DNA of 64,000 bases from Spinacia oleracea (lineage: Eukaryota > Streptophyta > Magnoliopsida > Caryophyllales > Amaranthaceae), in the NCBI RefSeq assembly GCF_020520425.1, contig NC_079487.1, positions 84,201,141 to 84,265,140 of the forward strand, read 5' to 3'. Position 1 is the stretch's first letter. Every line of letters starts with the position of its first letter. A model generated the notes under the pieces. The model saw nothing but the letters and a program-made list of their open reading frames with translations. It searched no databases and was not told the origin of the DNA. A program made the translations under genes and the position numbers. Positions 1 to 13,451 of the stretch are shown here, piece by piece.

Positions 1-2928
1 CTATTGGTCCTTTAATGGAGGGGACTACACCAAGTTCTCCTATGAACTTCCTTAGCCATATAGCTTCCTTTGCTGCTTCATGTGCAGCAATGTACTCCGC
101 TTCAGTTGTAGAATCCGCAATGGTGCTTTGCTTAGCACTTTTCCAGCTTACTGCTCCTCCGTTGAGGCAGAAGACAAACCCAGACTGTGATCTGAAATCA
201 TCTTTGTCGGTTTGGAAACTTGCGTCCGTATAGCCTTTAACAATTAATTCATCATCTCCACCATAGACCAGGAAGTCATCTTTGTGCCTTTTCAGGTACT
301 TCAGAATGTTCTTGGCAGCAGTCCAATGCGCCTCTCCTGGGTCTGACTGGTATCTGCTCGTAGCACTGAGTGCGTACGCAACATCCGGGCGTGTACATAT
401 CATAGCATACATTATTGAACCAATCAATGATGCATATGGAATCCCATTCATTCGTCTACGCTCATCAAGTGTTTTTGGGCACTGAGTCTTGCTTAGAGTC
501 ATTCCATGAGACATGGGTAGGTAGCCTCGCTTGGAGTCCGCCATCTTGAACCTATCAAGCACCTTATTGATATAAGTGCTTTGACTAAGTCCAATCATCT
601 TTTTAGATCTATCTCTGTAAATCTTGATGCCCAATATGTACTGTGCTTCTCCTAGATCCTTCATCGAAAAACATTTCCCAAGCCAAATCTTGACAGAGTT
701 CAACATAGGAATGTCATTTCCGATAAGCAATATGTCGTCGACATATAATACTAGGAAAGCAATTTTGCTCCCACTGACCTTCTTGTATACACAAGATTCG
801 TCCGCGTTCTTGATGAAACCAAAGTCACTGACTGCTTCATCAAAACGTATATTCCAGCTCCTGGATGCCTGCTTCAATCCGTAGATTGACTTCTTTAGCT
901 TGCATACCTTTTTAGCATTCTTTGGATCCTCAAAACCTTCAGGCTGTGTCATAAACACAGTTTCTGTTAAAACGCCGTTTAAGAAAGCAGTTTTGACATC
1001 CATCTGCCATATTTCGTAATCGTAATATGCAGCGATTGCTAACATTATTCGAATAGACTTTAGCATTGCAACTGGTGAAAAGGTTTCATCGTAATCCACA
1101 CCGTGGACTTGCCTGTAACCTTTTGCAACCAATCTAGCTTTGAAAACTTCAAGTTTCCCATCCTTGTCCTTTTTCAGTTTGAAAACCCATTTGCTTCCAA
1201 TGGCTTGGTAGCCATCTGGCAAATCGACCAAATCCCATACTTGGTTTTCAGACATGGAGTCTAATTCAGATTGCATGGCTTCTTGCCATTGCTTGGAGCT
1301 AGGGCTCGTCATAGCTTGCTTGTAAGTCGCAGGTTCATCACTTTCAAGTAATAGAACGTCATAGCTCTCGTTCGTCAAAATACCTAAGTACCTTTCCGGT
1401 TGAGATCTATATCTTTGCGATCTACGCGGGGTAACATTTCTAGATTGACCATGATTCTCACCAGATTCTTCTAAAGATCTCTGAGTTTCATCCTGAATGT
1501 CATCTTGAGCATTCTCTAGAGTTTGTTGTTCGACTCGAATTTCTTCGAGGTCTACTTTTCTCCCACTTGTCATTTTGGAAATGTGATCTTTCTCCAAAAA
1601 GACACCATCTCGAGCAACAAACACTTTGTTCTCAGATGTATTGTAGAAGTAATACCCCTTTGTTTCCTTTGGATAGCCCACAAGGATACATTTGTCAGAT
1701 TTTGGATGAAGTTTGTCTGAAATTAATCGTTTGACGTATACTTCACATCCCCAAATCTTAAGAAAAGACACATTTGGAGGCTTTCCAAACCATAATTCGT
1801 ATGGAGTCTTTTCGACAGCTTTAGACGGAGCTCTATTTATAGTGAGTGCAGCTGTATTTAGTGCATGTCCCCAAAATTCTAATGGAAGTTCGGCCTGACC
1901 CATCATTGACCTGACCATGTCTAGCAAGGTTCTGTTCCTCCGTTCTGACACACCGTTCCATTGTGGTGTTCCAGGAGGAGTCAATTCTGATAGAATTCCA
2001 CATTCTTTCAGATGGTCATCAAATTCATAGCTCAGATATTCACCGCCTCTATCAGACCGCAGCGCCTTAATCTTCTTGCCTAATTGATTCTCTACTTCAC
2101 TCTGAAATTCCTTGAATTTGTCAAAGGATTCAGACTTATGCTTCATTAGGTAGACATAACCATACCTACTGAAGTCATCAGTGAAAGTGATAAAGTAGCT
2201 GAAACCACCTCTAGCATTTGTACTCATTGGTCCACATACATCTGTATGGATTAAACCCAATAGTTCATTTGCTCTTTCTCCAACTTTAGAGAAAGGTTGC
2301 TTTGTCATTTTGCCAAGTAAACATGATTCGCATTTACCATAATCCTCTAAGTCAAATGGTTCTAGAATTCCTTCCCTTTGAAGTCTTTCTAAGCGTTTCA
2401 AGTTTATATGGCCTAATCGACAATGCCACAGATAGGTGAGATCTGAATCATCCTTTTTGGCCTTTTTGGTATTTATGTTATATACTTGTTTGTCGTGATC
2501 TAATAAATAAAGTCCATTGACTAATCTAGCAGATCCATAAAACATCTCTTTAAAATAAAACGAACAACTATTGTCTTTTATTATAAAGGAAAATCCCTTA
2601 GCATCTAAGCAAGAAACTGAAATGATGTTTTTAGTAAGACTTGGAACATGGAAACATTCTTCCAGTTCCAAAACTAGCCCGGAGGGCAACGACAAATAGT
2701 AAGTTCCTACGGCTAATGCAGCAATCCGTGCTCCATTTCCCACTCGTAGGTCGACTTCTCCCTTGCTTAACTTTCTACTTCTTCTTAGTCCCTGTGGATT
2801 GGAACATAAGTGTGAGCCACAACCTGTATCTAATACCCAAGAAGTTGAATTAGCAAGTATACAGTCTATAACGAAAATACCTGAAGATGGAACGACTGTT
2901 CCGTTCTTCTGATCTTCCTTTAGCTTCA

Positions 2929-3721
2929 AGCAATCTCTCTTCCAATGCCCCTTCTTCTTGCAGTAGAAGCATTCGGATTCAGAAGTGGGTTGACTGACCT
3001 TCCTCTTTGCAGATTTGGCGCCAGTTTGCTTAGTTGGGCTGGCCTTGTTGCCACCTTTCTTAGCATTCCTCTTCTTTCCAGATTTCTTGAACTTGCCCCC
3101 ACGCACCATAAGCACATCCTGCTTATCACTTTTGAGCGTCTTTTCAGCGGTCTTCAGCATACCGTGAAGCTCAGTGAGCGTTTTGTCCAGACTATTCATA
3201 CTGTAGTTCAGTTTGAACTGATCATACCCGCTATGAAGAGAATGGAGGATGGTGTCTATAGCCATTTCCTGAGAAAACTGCTGATCCAGCCGACTCATAT
3301 TCTCAATGAGTCCAATCATTTTGAGAACATGTGGACTTACGGGCTCGCCTTTCTTAAGCTTGGTCTCAAGAATTTGCCTATGAGTCTCGAATCTTTCGAC
3401 TCGAGCCAGATCTTGGAACATGTTCTTCAACTCACTGATGATTGTGAAAGCATCTGAGTTGATGAACGTTTTCTGCAGATCCGCACTCATAGTGGCGAGC
3501 ATTAGACATTTCACATCCTTGTTGGCATCAATCCAACGATTGAGGGCAGCCTGAGTGACCCCGTCGCCAGGAGCTTCGGGCATCGCCTCATCTAGGACAT
3601 ACTCCTTTTCTTCCTGCATAAGAACTATTTGCAAGTTCCTTTGCCAGTCAAGGAAGTTTTTCCCGTTCAACTTCTCCTTTTCGAGAATTGATCGAATGTT
3701 GAATGAATTGTTGTTTGCCAT
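2929..3721 (-). other. Gag segment of Copia A, unrelated to that of its sister B
   Basis: Upstream (leader) and downstream (protease to RNase H) of this segment A and B are almost identical, but between the first codons of gag (MANNN) and the end of the zinc knuckle (shared again from KLKEDQKNG) the sequences no longer align. A carries a TNT1-94-like gag ending in a knuckle of the form C-x2-C-x4-H-x4-C; B carries another gag with its own knuckle (CLYCDGIGHYKREC). The switch points are sharp and lie at about 2929 and 3707 in A, and 39369 and 40169 in B. Confidence 0.8.
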
Positions 3722-5279
3722 ATTAAAAACTACAATTGAAAAGAATAAACAAATAAATAACCATTCACAGTTTCTCTTAATAAACTTAAATTCTAGCATA
3801 CATGCATAATTCAATGTTTATTAAGCATTTTATTCAAGTTATGTGTTCCGGCAGGTGTGAATAAAATGATTCCAAGATCCTAAAATCATTGAAGAACTAA
3901 GCACAGTTTGTCGACTTAATCCTAGAACATCTTAGGTAAGCAAAAGCCTTTTGCTAATAGTCTAGAAACTATTCTTGGTTGATAGGTACGTCTAAGAACT
4001 TATTAGGTAAACCTATCGAATTTGCCACGACATAAAAGGACTCCTTACTTATATCGTTGAGTTTCACCAAAACTAACATGTACTCACAATTATTTGTGTA
4101 CCTTGCCCCTTTAGGACCAATAAGTAACACCTCGCTGAGCGAAAACTATTACTAGATTGATGTAAAGGATATCCAAGCAAGTGTATATTTTGGCATGGCA
4201 CCTTTTAACTCAATTTTTAAGTTTGGAACTTAAGGCTCTTACTATGTTGGTTAGATTTTAAGTGAACTAAAATCCTTAATCATGCAACATAATCAAGCTT
4301 TTGATCTCATGCATTTTAAGACATATTTAAAGCAATAAATAACTTAAAACATGCATAAGATATTTGTGATCTAGTATGGCCCGACTTCATCTTGAAGCTT
4401 TGACTTCAAAGTCCGTCTTGAAAATCTCCGTGGGAGGCACCATTTTCTTCAAATAGGATAAGCTATAACTAATTACAACTATTTGATGGTACGCAGACCA
4501 TATTTGAATTGAAAAATAACTTTGGTACTTTAGACCAATTACATTCAAATTAATGGTACGCAGACCATATTTTCTATCCTATTTGGGCCATACTAGTCAC
4601 TTCATAACCTGCAAAACAGTACATATACAATATATATACCATTCACCCATTCATTATCATGAATGGCCCACATAGCTGGTTAGTAAAACACATTATGCAT
4701 CACGTAAACATTTGCAGCAATTAATCAAGGTCACCAATAATCTACCAATTATTCAGTCCTTATTAATTCTAATCGAGTTGTTTTAACCTTAAGGATTTGT
4801 AGACCTAATCAAGAGTTTATGACTAAAAAGCGCTCCCACTCAAACCAATAAATTCATATGCTTTACTAATTTTAAACATAAAATTGTATTTCTAGTCTAA
4901 CCGGAAACATACAAATTTAATTAAAATTTAAAGCTCATATAAATTTATGATTGAATCCAAAAATTTAATTTAATTTCAGTCGCATTTAAATTAATTCATG
5001 ATTTTAATTTTAGTAAAATAATTAGAATAAATTCCATTTATTATAATTATAATATTCAAAATTAAAATCCAAGAAATTAATTCAAATTATTAATTTTAAA
5101 ATTAATTAAAATTACGTGAACTGAAATTTTCAAATTAAACATTCAAAACGATCTAATCGTAACGCAAACACCCTACGCGTTGCACGCCCATGGGCCGTAC
5201 GCACACAGCCATTGCTGGCCATGTGCGCGCAGCCCATGCGCTCGTAGCATAGCTGCTGCTGTCCCAACGCAAGCCTCCG

Positions 5280-5530
5280 CATAGCGCCCATCGCACGCGA
5301 GCTATCGCTCGCAGCGCGCGCGCGCGACATCGCTCGCTGGCGCGCGAGATCGCTCGCTGGGCGCGCAAGCTCGCTCGCTGCGCGCGCGAGCCATCGCTCG
5401 CTGGGGCGCGAGATCGCTCGCTGGCGCGCGAGATCGCTCGCTGCGCGCGCGCGAGCCATCGCTCGCTGGTGCGCGACATCGCTCGCTGGGCGGGCGACAT
5501 CGCGCGCTGTGCGCGCGAGTGATGCTGTGC
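5280..5530. repeat. GC-rich minisatellite in the leader of Copia A
   Basis: Imperfect tandem units of about 20-24 bp are built on ATCGCTCGCTGG plus GCGCGCGAG. The block sits in a GC-rich island (about 5150-5810) inside otherwise very AT-rich leader DNA. The same array in element B (41760-41965) has a different number and order of units. Several long open frames run through it in more than one frame on both strands and read as Arg/Ala/Ser repeats; these are by-products of the repeat, not genes. Confidence 0.85.
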
Positions 5531-6588
5531 GCAGCGCTCGTGGCACGCGAGCTTGCGCTCGCTGCGCGCGAGGCTGCGCGCACTTGTGCGAGGCAGCGCG
5601 CGTTGTGGCGCAGCTCGCTTGCTGCCCACACGCGACTGCCTTGGCTCGCCCTTCGCCCATGCCCATTCGTTCATTGCTCGTGGCACACGACACAAGGCAG
5701 GGCTGCTGCCTTGTGCTCGTGCACTACGCCCTTGCTCATTGCATTCGTGCCGCACGGGCGACGAGCTCCCTTGCTCGTCGTCGCATGCCCGCATTATACA
5801 ACACCCCTTAAGGGTAACACGAAGCGTCCATTGCTTCGTGCGTGCAAGTTATATGAACGAATCGCATAAAAATTTAAAATTTATATTTAAAATTAATGAC
5901 AAATTAATAAATATTATTAATTTCATAATTTTAGGGCGAAAAAATCGAAAATTTATTATCCAATTGATTTCCGATTGTTATGGATTCAAGTCTAGGTCAT
6001 AAAAATTTAAAATTTATCGTAAATTTACAATTTTTATGGTGGTTTTTAATCATAGGTTTCTAATTAAATTACAATTAATTATGAAAATCAAATTAATTCT
6101 AAATTATTCTAATTTTCAACAAATTAATCATAATTACAAATTAGATTGCATAATTAACAAGACTAGGCATTCAAACTTGTTAAACATATGCAGTAGGTCA
6201 ATCAAAAATTCAAGATTTATCAACAGGAATCGCAAATATTTAATTTAACATCTTAAATTTACGAAATTTTGCATCCGAAAAACTAAAACCTTCGAAAAGT
6301 CATAGTTAGGCTTCGAATTTGAGAATTCTGGGTTCGGCAGAAAAATACTTTTTTTGTCAAAATTTTAGAATGCCTTTTACATGCGGAATTGACACAAAAA
6401 TCACTCAATTCGGATGAGTAATGAAGAAACTGCCGAAAAACTGCGTACATATAATTAAATAAACGCAATTTGCAATTAATTAACAATTACGAAAATTAAT
6501 CACCCCTTTTAATTCTTGCAAATTTGTAATATTTAACCATGTTCATGCAATTTAGATTATGAAAATAATAAGGGGCTCGTGATACCAC

Positions 6589-7931
6589 TGTTAGGTTATG
6601 ATACATATGACATTTACATAGATCATGCGGAAACAACCATTAACCCAGGAAACATATTATTTACACATAATCATATAGCATAATTAGATGCATACTCTTT
6701 GTTGCGTGCCCTCCCTAGCTGCGCCCGAACCGAACAAGGACAAGTCTTTTAGGACTCCAAGTGTCGTCCCTCCGTAGATAGTCCACAGCACGTCCGGATC
6801 CGCCTTAAGATTGACCAACTAGAATCGCCCTTAAGGTACTAGAAAATTTCGGCACTTTTGAGCAAGATGTGTGTTTGATTTTCTCTCAAAAAAAACTCAC
6901 TTTTGAATACTTTGAAACTTGTATATAAATTATGACCCCTAGGCCTTTATTTATAGAGTTATGGAAAAGGAATCGTAATCCTAGTAGGATGCGAATTAAT
7001 TGGAATTAGAATCCTACATGAATTCTATTTAATTAATTTATCCAATTAGGAATAGACATTTAATCATATACAGACTCTTGCAGATTCAGGAATCACGCAT
7101 GAGCACAAACTCACACACACACGGCAGCCACAAGGACTGCCCATGCGTGCGAGCTGCAGCCCACGCAGCAAGGCCCACGCATCCGTGGCCTTGGCGCGCG
7201 CTGGGCTTGTGGCGTGCGTGCTTGCTGGGCGACGGCCTGGCTTCGTGCTGGGCCTTCGTCCGGCAGGCCTCGTCCGATGCTAATTCGTACGATACGCTTC
7301 CGATTAAATTTCCATTTCCGGAATCTATTTCCGATACGAACAATATTTAATATTTCCGATTCCGGAATTAATTTCCGTTTCGAACAAATATTTAATATTT
7401 CCGTTTCCGGAATTATTTTCCGATTCCGGCAATATTTCCGATTCTGACAATATTTCCGTTTCCGGCAATATTTCCGATTCTGGTAATATTTCCATTTCCA
7501 ATAATATTTTCCGATACGTACCATGTTTCCGTTTCCGGCAACATCTACGACTTGGATAATATTCATATTTCCGATACGATCCATATTTCCGTTTCCGGCA
7601 ATATCATCGTTTCCGGAGTATTCATTTCTTGCCTGTGACGATCTTAGCTCCCACTGAAACCAAGATCCGTCGGTTCCGAATATTCATAGATGGAGTATTT
7701 AATGCCATTAAATACTTGATCCGTTTACGTACTATTTGTGTGACCCTACGGGTTCAGTCAAGAGTAAGCTGTGGATTAATATCATTAATTCCACTTGAAC
7801 TGAAGCGGCCTCTAGCTAGGCATTCAGCTCACTTGATCTCACTGAATTATTAACTTGTTAATTAATACTGAACCGCATTTATTAGACTTAACATAGAATG
7901 CATACTTGGACCAAGGGCATTATTTCCTTCA
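6589..7931 (-). repeat. LTR of Copia element A (1343 bp)
   Basis: The LTR is bounded by TG...CA and matches the two 1340-bp LTRs of element B (33994-35333 and 43032-44371), with scattered small differences. It holds a GC-rich block (about 7130-7280) and a run of TTTCCG-type repeats (about 7300-7620). The 5 bases after it are TTGGG; the matching copy would be off the left edge. Confidence 0.92.
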
Positions 7932-10266
7932 TTGGGATTCCCGACAACCTGGATCAACTGGGTTAAAGCAACGGTAAACAACAGTATCTTACTCCCTTAA
8001 AGTTAATAACGAGACGACCAAGTTTTTTACCCCATCTAGGGGCTTAAGACAAGGCGACCCTCTTTTGCCGTATCTCTTCATCATCTGTATGGAAGTCTTT
8101 ATAATTATGCTTAACAATGCTAGTGCGAGGCCCAGCCAGGGACTGGGGTTTAAAATTTCTCCGCAGACCGCTAAAATTCCATGTCTTATGTTCGCAGACG
8201 ACAGTCTACTCCTTTGTAAAGCCACAAACTCTGCTTGCCAGAACCTTCTAAAAATCATTACTGATTTCTGTCAACTCTCGGGACAACTCGTTAACTTCCA
8301 TAAATGGGCTATTATTTTCTCAAAGAATATCACTCATTCAAAGAGAGACTCTCTTGCTAGCATTTTCAATATGACAAAATTCATGTCGCTGGGTAGATAC
8401 CTGGGCGCCCACTTCTCGGGATTTACCCCCACCAGAGCAGACTATCAACGCATTCTGCAAAAAAACGAAAACCGCATCAACTCATGGCAGGCCAATTTTC
8501 TGTCTAAAGCAGGAAGAATGACTCTCATTCAGAGTAACCTCGAGTCGCTTCCAGCCTACATCTGCTCCTCCTTCCTGATTCCGCAAAAGCTATGTCATCA
8601 AATGGATGTTTTTCACCGTCAATTCTTTTGGAACCAAAACAGAACAGGGAATGCACTCCCTCTAATCGCCTGGAAAAAAGTCTGTCAACCCAAGGAGCAA
8701 GGGGGTCCTGGCCTACGGAGAACTTATCCGCTAAATAGAGCCTTCATAGCTAAACTTGGTTGGAAAGTCCTAACAGACGAAGATAATATGTGGGCTAAAA
8801 TTATGCGTAAGAAATATCTCCAAAATAAAAAAAAATTCTCAACAAAAAAGAAATCTAGAGACTCGCCTATCTGGTCCAGTATTCTGAACCAAAGAGAAAT
8901 TCTTAGAAAAGGTATAAGGTGGAAACTAGGGAATGGAAACACCATTAATTTTTGGAAAGACAATTGGATTGGTCAATACGCCTTGGCTGAGTTTCCGGGT
9001 ATATCTACGAATCTTATTGACAATAGTAAGACTGTAAGCCTTTTCATTGACGAGACTAAAAACTGGGATATTGCAAAATTATATTCAGTTCTTCCTCCTG
9101 ATGCGGTCCAATTGATTAGAGGAATTCCTATTCCTGTCAACAACCTACAGGACATTCCCATCTGGGGCTGCACAAATTCTGGGGACTTTTCAGTTAAATC
9201 TGCAACCTGGCTTGCTCACGACCTCCCCAAAACTGACGACAAATGGAAGTTTAGATGGATCTGGAAGCTTAATATAGCTCCGAAACTGAAATTCCTTTGG
9301 CAAATCTGTCATAAAAGCCTCCCAACCAAAGAAACGCTTTTCCATAGGAAAATCATTCCTACAAATTGCTGCCCAAGATGTAATCAAGCTAGCGAAAACT
9401 TAGATCACCTATTCCTCCATTGCGAACACTCAAAAAATGTTTGGACTCACAGACTCACTAAAAACTGGCTAGAATTCACCTTCCCTGTGACCGATTTTTT
9501 CAAAACCCTAGACTACCTCAGACGAAACCAGGTTGCTCTTCGCAAATTCATTAACCTATGCTGGATTATTTGGAAGGAACGTAATGCCTTAGTTTTCTCC
9601 AACACGAAGGTCTCTACTTGCCGCTGTTTCTTCAGAGCCCTCAATACCTTTAAAGAATGGGAACTCAGACTCCTTATTGACTCTCATCAACTTAGAGGTA
9701 CCCATTTCACCACTCATTCATCTACTCCTAACCAATCATCCACTTCTACCACCATCCTTGTGAGGTGGTTTCCGCCCCCCACGGGCGCCTTCAAGCTAAA
9801 TTTCGATGGTTCTCGCAAATCTTCGTCAGCAGCAGGAGGAATCATTATCAGAAACAGCACCGGGACTGCTATTGAGGCTAAGGCTTTCAACTTCGGCAAC
9901 TCTCAAGTCTATATGGCCGAAGCCCTGGCCCTTCACAAAGGAATCCAAGAAGCAATAAGACTAGGTATAAAGGATATTCACATCGAAGGAGATAATCTAC
10001 TAGTGATTAACTCTTTAAAAGGTACTTGGAAGCCCCCTTGGAAACTGCAAAACATTATTCATGACAGCAAGATTCTCCTTCAGCATTTTGACTCAGCTCA
10101 CATCAATCATATATACAGAGAAGCAAACAGAGCAGCAGATTGGATTGCTAATGTAGGTCATCTTATTTGTAATCCTATCTGTATTTCCCCGAACTCCAGC
10201 CCCAAGTTAGACGAAATTGTTCAGAGTGACTACTTAGGCTACACCCTTGTGCGAAGGGGTACCTAA
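7932..10266 (+). pseudogene. LINE ORF2, reverse transcriptase C-terminal part to RNase H
   Basis: The frame from about 7990 to 10266 is open for over 740 codons. In order it shows: the fingers/palm motif GLRQGDPLLPYLF (8041-8079); the catalytic FADD motif (about 8190) with SLLLC after it; the thumb region; a zf-RVT type domain with SGDFSVKSATW, then CPRC...HLFLHC (9370-9425); and a plant-type RNase H (RVT_3) from about 9760 with the acidic set FDGS, EALAL, EGDN and EANRAAD. In the first 50 bases (WINWVKA, 7959-7979) the sequence is in another frame; one extra A near 7980 best explains the shift. Apart from that and the missing 5' part the enzyme looks well kept, suggesting a fairly recent copy. 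It is not a host gene. Confidence 0.88.
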
Positions 10267-10300
10267 GTTCCTTTTTCTTACCTTTTAAAAAAAAAAAAAT
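7932..10300 (+). mobile_element. L1-type LINE, 3' part, 5' side split off by Copia A
   Basis: This is the 3' part of an L1-superfamily LINE. It holds the C-terminal half of ORF2 (7932-10266), a short 3' UTR and a poly(A) run at about 10288-10300. The 5' part is missing because Copia A is inserted directly before it; the rest may lie left of the window. A stem-loop at 10232-10268 overlaps the stop codon. The tail abuts the AAGAACA-rich DNA, so that region was the insertion site. The target duplication cannot be checked without the left end. Confidence 0.9.
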
Positions 10301-10352
10301 TAAAACAAAACGCAAAAAAAACAAAAAACGAAAAAGAACATAATAAACTAAA

Positions 10353-10704
10353 CAGAAAGAACATGATAGAGTAAACGAAAAGAACATTAACCAAAACCTG
10401 AAAAGAACACTAATGTTAAAAAACCAAAGAAAAAGTAAAAAACGAAAAGAATATATTCTCTCTTCTGATAAACTATAAAAAGAACAAATATTTTTCAAAA
10501 AGAACATCATGTGAAAAATGCAACAGAAAAACAAAAAAAAAAAATCAGAAAGAACATGATAGAGTAAACGAAAAGAACATTAACCAAAACCTGAAAAGAA
10601 CATTAATGTTAAAAAACCAAAGTAAAGGTAAAAAACAAAAAGAATATATTCTCTCTCCTGGTAAATTATAAAAAGAACAACTATTTTTCAAAAAGAACAT
10701 CATG
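10353..10704 (+). repeat. Tandem repeat of about 193 bp, second copy split by a hAT element
   Basis: The unit starting CAGAAAGAACATGATAGAG at 10353 recurs at 10546 with few changes. The second copy runs to 10704, where the hAT element begins, and continues at 11733 (TGAAAAGTGCAACAG). A more diverged third unit starts near 11767. The duplication therefore predates the hAT insertion. Confidence 0.75.
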
Positions 10705-11724
10705 TAGGGGTGTCAATTCTCAATCCGACCCAGTGAACCCGATGGGTTTGTCCGACTGTTTAGAATCCGAACCGTTTAGAATCCGCGAGTTAAAATCCGA
10801 AATCCGATCCGATCCGATTATAATCAACCCGAATCCGACCCAACCCGTTAGTATTGATCCGATTAATATCCGAATCCGTTAAGAGACCGATCCGTGACAA
10901 TCCGGATCCATTTAATCCGATCCGAAGCGATCCGAAACCCGTTTATGATCCGATCCGTTTCAATCCGAATCCGTTCCAACCCGAGGAATATCCGTTTAAT
11001 CCGATCCGTTTTTAATCTGTGACCCGTTTAATCCGACCCGTTTCAACCCGTGACCCGTTTAATACGATCCGTTTTTAATCCGATCCGTTTTTAATCCGTG
11101 ACCTGTTTAATCCGAACTAATTCCAACCCATCGATATAATAATATATTCAATAACTTATATTACTGATCTTAAATTCTTATTACTTTTAAAAGTTAGTTA
11201 TCATTTTCGTCCCCTAATTAAGTCATCGATATGATAATATATAACTTGGAACCGAACTGACCCAAATTCAAACCCGCTACCAAATAACCCGATCCGATAA
11301 TTACCCGAACCAATATAAAACTGAATCCAATGTAACCAGGCCAAATTTGTTTCAATCCAACCCGTTTTAGTCTGTTACCGATTAATCCGATCCGATATGA
11401 ATCCTATCCGAAATGAATCCGATCCGATATGAATCCGACCGACATGAACTCGAACCCGTTATAGTCCGACTAAACCCGTTAACAATCCGTCATATTCCAA
11501 TCCGATCCGATCCGACCCAAACCGAATACAATCCGACCCGTTTACAACCCGATCCGATATGAATCCGTGAATAGAAAATCCGACCCGATCCGGCCCGTTA
11601 AGTTTTCAATCCGATCCGATCCGACCCGTTAGCCAAATTAATCCGTTCCAATCCGATCCGTTTCAACCCGAATCCGATGAGTCCGACCCAAACCCGATCC
11701 GTTGATCCGATTTGACACCCTGCG
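10705..11724. mobile_element. Non-autonomous hAT-type element filled with ATCCGATCCG repeats
   Basis: The left end reads TAGGGGTGTCAA and the right end TTTGACACCCTGCG, so the termini form an imperfect inverted repeat around GGGTGTCAA. The element is flanked by an 8-bp direct repeat ACATCATG (10697-10704 and 11725-11732), the size expected of hAT transposition. The 1020-bp interior has no open frame; it is mostly degenerate repeats of AATCCGATCCG, CCCGTTT and GACCCG. This composition is seen in many plant hAT derivatives with TAGGGGTGTCAA ends. It lies inside the second unit of a 193-bp tandem repeat. Confidence 0.82.
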
Positions 11725-13451
11725 ACATCATGTGAAAAGTGCAACAGAAAAAAAAACAAAAAAATCAGAAAGAACATAATAACGTAAATTAAAAGAACAT
11801 TAACAAAAATCTGAAAAGAACATTAACAAAAACCTGAAAAGAACATATCAAGTAAAACGATGTTTATTATTTAAGATTAAAAATATGTTTTAATTTATTA
11901 AAAGTCGTTAGTGAACTTCTGATATAATTTATTATTTAAGATTAAAAATATGTTTTAATTCCGTTATTTTATTTATCAAAAAACATCTGAAAACAACACT
12001 ATAAATATGTAAAAAGAACATTGCTGATTCTAAAAAAGAACACACTATTTTGATGCCACAGAAATAGAAAGTTATAAGAAAAGAACATTAAAATTTAAAA
12101 AGAACATAGAATTAAGAACGAGAAAATTTACCTTAATCACCCGATGTACCTTCATCAACAGCATAAACCTCTTTGAATGAATAAAAAAATTCAAAAAATA
12201 GCGAAATTGAAATAGTATTTCGCTTAATAAACTAGTTTTTTGTAAATGTAATTCAATTAAAATCACATTTCAGAGAAAGAAGGAGGAGAAAATTTGTTTT
12301 GAACTTTCTCTCTCATAAAATTTCTCTTTTGTTGGGAGAAACTAAAAGCTCTCCTCTTTCTCTCTCAAGAATGTGTTTCTAAAATGAGAAGTTATGAATC
12401 CAATATGAGAAATATTATATATATAGAAAATGAAAAATAAAAGAAATAAAAAAAAAGTGGGGGAAGGAGAAGAAATACAAGCCATGTTCATGATAAGAAC
12501 GGTGCACTTGTTTGTTTGTTTTTTTTTTTTTGTGTTTTGTTGTTCTGTTCTTTTATGTTTATTAGATATAAATCTTAATGTTCTTTTATGTTGTTCTTTT
12601 TTCAAAAAGTACAGTATTGAAGAGCAAATGAAGCTTTTACTTGACCAGCAACAAATGATATTAAATCTTCAAAAACAGCTATAAGAACAAGAATAGACGC
12701 TGAATAAACAGAGCAATTCCTCAAAAGAACAAAAAGAGGATGAACCTCAAAGAAAATTATAAATAAAAGAACATTATAAATAAAGAAAAAGAACATTATA
12801 AATACAGAAAAGAACATATCATTAAGAACACTTATTTTAACCATGTAAAACAACATTACCAATAAAAAAACGAATAACAATAGAGCATAAAAGAACATAA
12901 TAAGTAAAGAAAAAGAACATTATAAATAACAGAAAAGAACATATCATGTAGAACACTTATTTTAACCATGTGAAAAAAGAACAAGAAAAAAGATAAAAGA
13001 ACAACAAAAATGGTAAAGGAACAATTTGATCTGAGGTGTGTAATATCAAAAGAACAACAAGCTAAAGCATAAAAGAACAACAAGCTAAAGCAAAAAAGAA
13101 CAACATGTTCAATAATTATTTTCTGTATTATTACAATCTCTTAATACATATATGAGAACCAATATATAAAAGAACAAAAGATAAGACTAAAAGAACAAAA
13201 GATAAGACTAAAAGAACATATAAAATCGAAAAAAGAACAGAAATCAAAATTATCAGAAATATATAATCAAGATACATTAATCATCAAAATCATCAAAATA
13301 TAGAATCAAAATACATCAATCAAAGTTATTGAGAAATGCAGAAATCGAAATGATCAAAAAAATCAAAATAAATTGAAATGATCAAAATAATGAACATCGA
13401 AATCAAAATCATCATAAATAAGTAATTCGTTTTTAAAAATTGAAAAATTAC

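Larger units (their letters stand above)
1..7931 (-). mobile_element. Copia LTR retrotransposon A, cut by the left window edge
   Basis: This is a Ty1/copia element on the minus strand, nearly identical over most of its length to element B at 33994-44371. Base 1 here matches about base 36443 of B, so roughly 2.4 kb, including the far LTR, should lie outside the window. Read on the minus strand the parts are: LTR (7931-6589), a primer site beginning TGGTATCA just inside it, a leader of nearly 2.9 kb with a GC-rich minisatellite, gag starting near 3721 (MANNN), a CCHC zinc knuckle near 2940, then protease, integrase, reverse transcriptase and RNase H running off the edge. The pol part looks open where visible, but I cannot say whether the element is whole. 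Its gag is a different sequence from that of B. It interrupts an L1 LINE, whose sequence resumes at 7932. The insertion looks recent, because A and B differ little. Confidence 0.93.

Noticed and set aside
5130-6002. Several overlapping long open frames in the GC-rich island (both strands), also at 41640-42410
   Set aside because: They follow the period of the GCTCGCTGG repeat, exist in several frames at once and encode Arg/Ala/Ser repeats. They are by-products of the minisatellite.
7111-7584. Minus-strand frame of 157-172 codons present in all three LTRs of the A/B family
   Set aside because: It is produced by the TTTCCG repeat tract and lies within LTRs. It has no domain, and conservation is explained by LTR identity.
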